Shown piece after piece: positions 13,637-17,434 of a DNA stretch of 17,434 nucleotides. Source of the stretch: JBJHBY01 sp050485745 (GTDB taxonomy: Bacteria > Pseudomonadota > Gammaproteobacteria > Pseudomonadales > CAMLJR01); the NCBI GenBank assembly GCA_050485745.1, contig JBJHBY010000046.1, forward strand, positions 1 to 17,434, in the 5' to 3' direction. The notes below the pieces were generated by a model. The model did no database searches. It was not told the origin of the DNA and worked only from the letters and a program-made list of their open reading frames with translations. How positions within the stretch are numbered: position 1 is the first letter of the stretch; each line of letters begins with the position of its first letter. The translations under genes and the position numbers were made by a program.

Positions 13637-14490
13637 GCTCCACCTCCGTAGACGAACGCCTGGCGAAAACGACGATAGGCTTTCCAGACCTGGAGAAACA
13701 CTGGCCCGGGAGCCTGCTCCAGCGTCTGCTCATCCAGCCGGGCCACGGGTACCATCTCCCGGGTGGAGCTGGTAATCCAGATTTCGCTGGCGCCGCGCAA
13801 CGCGGTCTCGGTGATCGGCGCCTCCGCGCAATCGACACCGGCCACCCGGGCCTGCTCCAGCACCAGATCGCGAGTGATGCCGGCAAGAATCCTGGGGCCC
13901 TTGGGGGGGGTCACGAGTTGCCCGTCGACCACCGCGAACAGGTTGCTGGAGGCGCCCTCCCAGACACAGCCATCGCGCACCAGCAGGGCTTCGCGGGCAC
14001 CCGCCTCCAGGGCGCGCTGGGTCAGCAGCACATTGCCGAGCAGGGACACGCTCTTGATGTCGCAGCGATTCCAGCGGATGTCGTCCAGCAACACGCAGGC
14101 AATGCTCTCCGGCGGCTGCTCCGGGGGCTGCGGAATGGCCCGGCTCCAGGCGACGACCGTGGGCTGTGGGTCTTCCGGGAAACGATGATCACGGGAGGGG
14201 GCGACACCCCGGGTGACCTGCAGGTAGATCGCCTGGTCACCGCCGCCGTAGTCGCGGATCAGCCGCGCGAACAGCTCAGCCCAACGGGCGCGATCCATGG
14301 GTGCGGGAATACGGCACTGGGCCAGGCTGTAGTCGAGGCGGTCCAGGTGTTCATCGAGCCGGAACGGCACCCCGCCAAACACGGGAATGACCTCGTAGAC
14401 ACCATCACCAAACAGAAAGCCGCGATCGAGCACCGGTACACTGGCCTCCTCGATCGGCAGGAAGCGGCCATTCACATAGGCGGTGCCCAT
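13633..14490 (-). CDS. dat: D-amino-acid aminotransferase (class IV, PLP)
   Basis: A fold-type IV PLP aminotransferase of 285 aa that probably transfers the amino group between D-alanine and 2-oxoglutarate (giving pyruvate and D-glutamate), or acts on related D-amino acids. The Schiff-base Lys146 is in NRCDIKSVSLLGNVLL. Glu178 in VWEGASSNLFAV contacts the PLP nitrogen. The motif QVTRGVAPSRDHRFP (91-105) resembles the Arg/His carboxylate trap of D-amino-acid aminotransferases rather than IlvE. A longer start (14535) would overlap the dacC gene by 43 nt; ATG at 14490, 2 nt after its stop, fits the usual family start MGTAYVNGRFLPIEEASVPVLDRGFLFGDGVYE-like region and was chosen. A branched-chain or ADC-lyase-like activity remains possible. 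Confidence 0.88.
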   Translation of the reverse strand: MGTAYVNGRFLPIEEASVPVLDRGFLFGDGVYEVIPVFGGVPFRLDEHLDRLDYSLAQCRIPAPMDRARWAELFARLIRDYGGGDQAIYLQVTRGVAPSRDHRFPEDPQPTVVAWSRAIPQPPEQPPESIACVLLDDIRWNRCDIKSVSLLGNVLLTQRALEAGAREALLVRDGCVWEGASSNLFAVVDGQLVTPPKGPRILAGITRDLVLEQARVAGVDCAEAPITETALRGASEIWITSSTREMVPVARLDEQTLEQAPGPVFLQVWKAYRRFRQAFVYGGGA

Positions 14491-14492
14491 GT

Positions 14493-15668
14493 TCAGCTGA
14501 ACAAGCCGAGAATGAACAGGGTAATGGCATGCCACAGACGCCGCAGCACACCGCCACGCTCGACCGCTTCGAGCGCCACCAGGGGTGAGCGCAGCAACTC
14601 CTCGTCATCCAGAGTGACCACCAGTTCGCCATGGACATCGCCCGCGGCGACGGGAGCCCGCACCACCTGGTCGACATTGATCACGGCGCGGATATCCCGC
14701 TGGCGGCCCCGGGGGATGGTGAGGAACAAATCCTGGTCCACGCCCAGGGCCACATCATCCGCGGCGCCACCCCAGACCCGGTGCCGGGTGACTTCACTGC
14801 CGGTTGCGTAGGGCCGGTGGCCCTCGAAGTGATTGAAGCCGTAGTTCAGCAATGTCTGGGTGTGGCGCTCACGGGCATCCCAGGATTCGGCATTCATCAC
14901 CACCGAGATCAGGCGCATATCGCCACGCTGCGCGGAGGCCACCAGACACCAGCCCGCAGAACCGGTACGACCGGTCTTGACACCGTCAACGCCCAGGGAG
15001 GGATCGCGCCACAGCAGGCGGTTGCGATTGTGTGTGGTGATGCCGTTATAGGTGTAGCTGCGCTCCGAGTGCAGGGCATAGCTCTGGGGAAAGCGCATCA
15101 GGGCCCGGGTCAGCGTTACCATGTCTCTGGCCGAGGTGTACTGATCCCGGTCATCGAGGCCATGCACGTTGCCGAAGCGGGTATTGGTCATGCCGAGAAC
15201 TTCGGCGTACTGGTTCATCAGATCAACAAAAGCCGCCTCGCTGCCGGCGATATGCTCGGCAATAGCCACGGAGGCATCGTTTCCGGACGACACCAGCAGG
15301 CCACGGTGCAGGTCCTCCAGCGCCACCTGCCGCCCGACTTCGATCCACATCAGGGAAGAGCCACTGAACACCGGGTTCTGCGCCCAGGCGTTGCGACTGA
15401 TGGTCACCATGTCGTCATGGCTGACATTGCCCCGATCCAGCTCCAGCGCCAGGATGTAGGCCGTCATCATCTTGACCAGACTGGCGGGCGCCAGGCGTTC
15501 ATCCGCGTTGTGCTCGGCGAGGACGCGACCACTGCCGGCATCGACCAGAACGTAGGCGTCCGCGGGAAGGCTGGGTGGGGATGGCACCAACCGAGGCGTC
15601 GCCAGGGCGGCACTCCCCAGCCAGACCATGCACAGGCACGCCACCAGGACTCGCTGCAAAACCGCCAC
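14493..15668 (-). CDS. dacC: D-alanyl-D-alanine carboxypeptidase, PBP5/PBP6 type
   Basis: A periplasmic peptidoglycan enzyme of 391 aa that removes the terminal D-alanine from stem pentapeptides. Active-site motifs are all present: Ser63-x-x-Lys66 (APASLVKMMTAY), Ser128-Gly-Asn130 (VSSGNDAS) and Lys231-Thr-Gly (GVKTGRTGSAGWC). The start is GTG at 15668: GAGG lies 9 nt upstream, and it opens a signal peptide (MAVLQRVLVACLCMVWLGSAALA, cut near residue 23); a longer in-frame ORF runs upstream but overlaps rlpA. The second domain (about 287-365) and a C-terminal amphipathic helix (GGVLRRLWHAITLFILGLFS) anchor it to the inner membrane. The aminotransferase gene starts 2 nt after the stop. The name dacC stands for the family; dacA cannot be excluded. 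Confidence 0.95.
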   Translation of the reverse strand: MAVLQRVLVACLCMVWLGSAALATPRLVPSPPSLPADAYVLVDAGSGRVLAEHNADERLAPASLVKMMTAYILALELDRGNVSHDDMVTISRNAWAQNPVFSGSSLMWIEVGRQVALEDLHRGLLVSSGNDASVAIAEHIAGSEAAFVDLMNQYAEVLGMTNTRFGNVHGLDDRDQYTSARDMVTLTRALMRFPQSYALHSERSYTYNGITTHNRNRLLWRDPSLGVDGVKTGRTGSAGWCLVASAQRGDMRLISVVMNAESWDARERHTQTLLNYGFNHFEGHRPYATGSEVTRHRVWGGAADDVALGVDQDLFLTIPRGRQRDIRAVINVDQVVRAPVAAGDVHGELVVTLDDEELLRSPLVALEAVERGGVLRRLWHAITLFILGLFS

Positions 15669-15677
15669 CGCACTCGA

Positions 15678-15682
15678 CCTCT
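15678..15682 (-). promoter_or_regulatory. Ribosome-binding site fixing the GTG start of dacC
   Basis: The minus strand reads AGAGG about 9 nt before GTG at 15668. It is the only good site near the signal peptide, and it rejects the much longer in-frame ORF that would overlap rlpA. Confidence 0.6.
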
Positions 15683-15717
15683 TTCGCTTAGTGAACAGCC
15701 CGGAAAGGGCCCTGGAA

Positions 15718-16512
15718 CTATTCGGATATGATGTGTGCATCGGCCAGTTGTTCCGCCAGCAGGCGACTGCGCAGCCGCTCCGCCGCGACACGATCCGCCA
15801 CAGGGCCAATGCGCACCCGGTGAATCCCCGGATTGTCCGCTGCCTCGAGCACCCGTACGGGATAGTCGACCGCGACCTCGAGGCGGCGCTGCAGGTTCTC
15901 CGCCAGGACGCGGCTCTGGAACGCCCCAGCCTGCAGATAGTGTGTGCCGACGAGTTGCACCGGGGCGACATTATCCACGTCGACGACCTCGATTTCCACC
16001 AGCGCTGTGCCCTTGCGATCGAAACCCAGGCGCACCGCGGCGGCGTAGGAAAGGTCGATGATACGGTCCTGGTGGAACGGGCCTCGATCATTGACGCGGA
16101 CCACCGCCGTGCGTCCGTTTTCCAGGTTGGTGACGCGCACATAGGCGGGAATTGGCAAGGAGCGGTGCGCGGCGGTCATCGCGTTCATATCGTAGATTTC
16201 GCCGTTCGCCGTGGGGCGCCCGTGAAACTTGGTGCCGTACCAGGAGGCCAGACCACGGGACCGATAACCCTGTGCCTGCGCCACCGGCATCACGGTATAG
16301 GTACGCCCGAACACGGTGTAGGGGCTGGTATTGCCCGCCCGCGTGACCGGATCACGACGGGGCACCGCATCCTTGATGCGATCCGGATCCAGCGGTACTG
16401 CCGGCGGGCCATCCACAGGCTCGGGCAGGCGCCCGGTGGTGGTGGGCCTGGATGCGCAGGCTGCGATCCAGACACAGAGCAGGATCAGCGAAACGACGCG
16501 CAGCGCTTTCAT
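15718..16512 (-). CDS. rlpA: Septal-ring lytic transglycosylase RlpA, lipoprotein
   Basis: An outer-membrane lipoprotein of 264 aa that cleaves denuded glycan strands at the septum. The lipobox ends at Cys19 (VWIAAC). The double-psi beta-barrel (about 86-177) contains GLASWYGTKFHGRPTANGE, Glu105, His116 in MTAAHRSLP and Asp142 in VVRVNDRGPF; the 11- and 26-residue spacings equal those of the catalytic Glu, His and Asp reported for Pseudomonas RlpA. A C-terminal SPOR domain (about 187-262, YLQAGAFQSRVLAENLQRRL) binds stem-free peptidoglycan at division sites. The ATG overlaps the mltB stop by 4 nt (ATGA), with GGAG 8-9 nt upstream; the next gene, dacC, starts 49 nt downstream. Confidence 0.97.
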   Translation of the reverse strand: MKALRVVSLILLCVWIAACASRPTTTGRLPEPVDGPPAVPLDPDRIKDAVPRRDPVTRAGNTSPYTVFGRTYTVMPVAQAQGYRSRGLASWYGTKFHGRPTANGEIYDMNAMTAAHRSLPIPAYVRVTNLENGRTAVVRVNDRGPFHQDRIIDLSYAAAVRLGFDRKGTALVEIEVVDVDNVAPVQLVGTHYLQAGAFQSRVLAENLQRRLEVAVDYPVRVLEAADNPGIHRVRIGPVADRVAAERLRSRLLAEQLADAHIISE

Positions 16513-17434
16513 CCACGCCGCTCCGCCAGGGCCCGGGACAGCTCGTAAACGGCCATCGCATACAGGCGGGAGTGGTTATAGCGCGTGATCACATAAAAGT
16601 TGTGCAGCCCCAGCCAGGCTTCCTGACCGGCCTCGCCCTCGACCGTGAACGGATCCGCGGGCAGGGCCATGTCGACGGCTCCGAGGGGGCGAATGCCATC
16701 ACCGGCCCATGCGGACAGTGGGCGCTGCGGAGGCCGCAATGGCGGATTGATGCCAGTGGCGTCATGGCCGGGCTGCAGCTCAGCGCGCACCAGCACCGGC
16801 TCCCCCGTGCGCCAGCGATGCACCTTGAAATAATTGGCAATACTGCCGATGGCATCGACCACATTGTCGATGATGTCGACCACGCCATCCCCATCGAAAT
16901 CAACCGCATAGTGACGGTAACTGCCGGGAATGAACTGCCCGTAGCCCATGGCGCCGGCGTAGGAACCCTTGACCTCCAGAGGATCGAAGCCCTGCTCCCG
17001 CACCAGTAGCAGGTACTGCTCCAGTTGTCCGCGGAAGAAGGTCGCCCGCGGCGGGTAATCGAAACCCAGTGTGGCCAGTGCATCCAGTACCCGATGGATA
17101 CCCTTGTTGCGTCCGTAGCGGGTCTCGACACCGAGCACGGCCACGATCACTTCCGCGGGCACACCGAAGGTTTCCTCGGCCCGGGCCAGGGTCCCGGCGT
17201 GCTCCTCCCAGAAGACCAGCCCCTGCTCGATGCGCTCTTCGGTAATGAACAGGCGGCGGTACTCGGCCCAGGTCAGGGTGCGCTCCGCGGGCCGTGCAAT
17301 CAGGTCGAGGATGTTCTGGCGGCGCTCGGCCTGACCCAGCAGCTCCAGCAGCGCCTGACGCTCGAAGCCGTGCTGGCTCACCATCTGGTCGACGAAACTG
17401 CGTGCTTCAGGGTGTTCCCGATAGTCCGCCATGG
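16509..17434 (-). CDS. mltB: Membrane-bound lytic murein transglycosylase B (5' end outside window)
   Basis: The visible part is 307 residues. MltB cleaves peptidoglycan between MurNAc and GlcNAc, leaving 1,6-anhydro ends, in the periplasm. The catalytic Glu is residue 103 of the fragment in VIVAVLGVETRYGRNKG, followed by ALATLGFDYPPRATFFRGQL and the calcium/EF-hand-like DFDGDGVVDIID and GAMGYGQFIPGSYRHYAVDF regions typical of family GH103. No signal peptide or lipobox is visible; the ATG at 17432 lies at the window edge, and the family normally has an N-terminal signal before a region like FVDQMVSQHGF, so the true start is probably beyond the window. The stop overlaps rlpA by 4 nt. Confidence 0.96.
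   Translation of the reverse strand, partial: MADYREHPEARSFVDQMVSQHGFERQALLELLGQAERRQNILDLIARPAERTLTWAEYRRLFITEERIEQGLVFWEEHAGTLARAEETFGVPAEVIVAVLGVETRYGRNKGIHRVLDALATLGFDYPPRATFFRGQLEQYLLLVREQGFDPLEVKGSYAGAMGYGQFIPGSYRHYAVDFDGDGVVDIIDNVVDAIGSIANYFKVHRWRTGEPVLVRAELQPGHDATGINPPLRPPQRPLSAWAGDGIRPLGAVDMALPADPFTVEGEAGQEAWLGLHNFYVITRYNHSRLYAMAVYELSRALAERRG

Noticed and set aside
14493..16142. 549-codon version of the carboxypeptidase
   Set aside because: The extra N-terminal part is out-of-frame rlpA sequence; a ribosome-binding site and signal peptide at GTG 15668 give the normal family length.
11641..16548. Chain of long plus-strand ORFs (about 300-430 codons) opposite lipA, lipB, dat, dacC and rlpA
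   Set aside because: Each mirrors a well-supported minus-strand gene and overlaps its neighbours in other frames, as expected from GC-rich third positions.

Overview
The window is ordinary chromosome from a GC-rich gammaproteobacterium (GC roughly in the mid-60s per cent, judged by eye). The protein families and the gene order mltB-rlpA-dacC-dat-ybeD-lipB-lipA fit the Chromatiales/Ectothiorhodospiraceae side of the class. That placement is an inference from gene content; there is no rRNA or marker phylogeny here. I see no prophage, integrase, transposase, CRISPR array, tRNA or rRNA. Coding density is high, and nearly all long ORFs opposite real genes look like GC-rich shadows.

Layout, left to right. 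Positions 1-936 hold the 3' part of a large DUF748 envelope protein (+). It converges on acnA (1033-3687, -), the iron-sulfur aconitase of the TCA cycle. Upstream of acnA lies a 68-bp near-perfect palindrome (3782-3849) that touches the stop codon of a DnaJ-related gene (3850-4440, -). That gene is preceded by a 2OG-Fe(II) dioxygenase of the SM-20/prolyl-hydroxylase type (4472-5131, -). A divergent intergenic region with two dyads separates this pair from a two-component system (5302-7375, +), in which an OmpR-type regulator overlaps its histidine kinase by 20 nt.

Positions 7406-7960 (-) hold an unrecognised 184-aa protein whose middle resembles a SwmB-type beta-sandwich domain. It begins with GTG directly after an in-frame stop codon and has a good sigma70-like promoter. 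The 301-bp stretch that follows is AT-richer than its surroundings and contains nested hairpins. A DUF3301 gene (8262-8576, -) and a TVP38/DedA-like membrane protein (8738-9415, +) diverge next.

Positions 9437-11557 (-) form a sulfur module: an exported tandem rhodanese followed 9 nt later by a YeeE/YedE sulfur-compound permease. Positions 11680-17434 (-) are a tightly packed envelope/cofactor operon. It runs, in transcription order, MltB lytic transglycosylase (5'-truncated by the window), RlpA lytic transglycosylase, a PBP5-type D,D-carboxypeptidase, a D-amino-acid-type aminotransferase, YbeD (DUF493), LipB and LipA. Most junctions overlap or nearly touch, so translation is probably coupled. 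Functionally it joins peptidoglycan trimming, possible reuse of released D-alanine, and lipoylation of the 2-oxoacid dehydrogenases that feed the TCA cycle.

I found no clear new multigene system. The most interesting items are the SwmB-like cytoplasmic protein with its structured noncoding neighbour, the palindromic element beside the DnaJ-related gene, and the rhodanese-permease pair.
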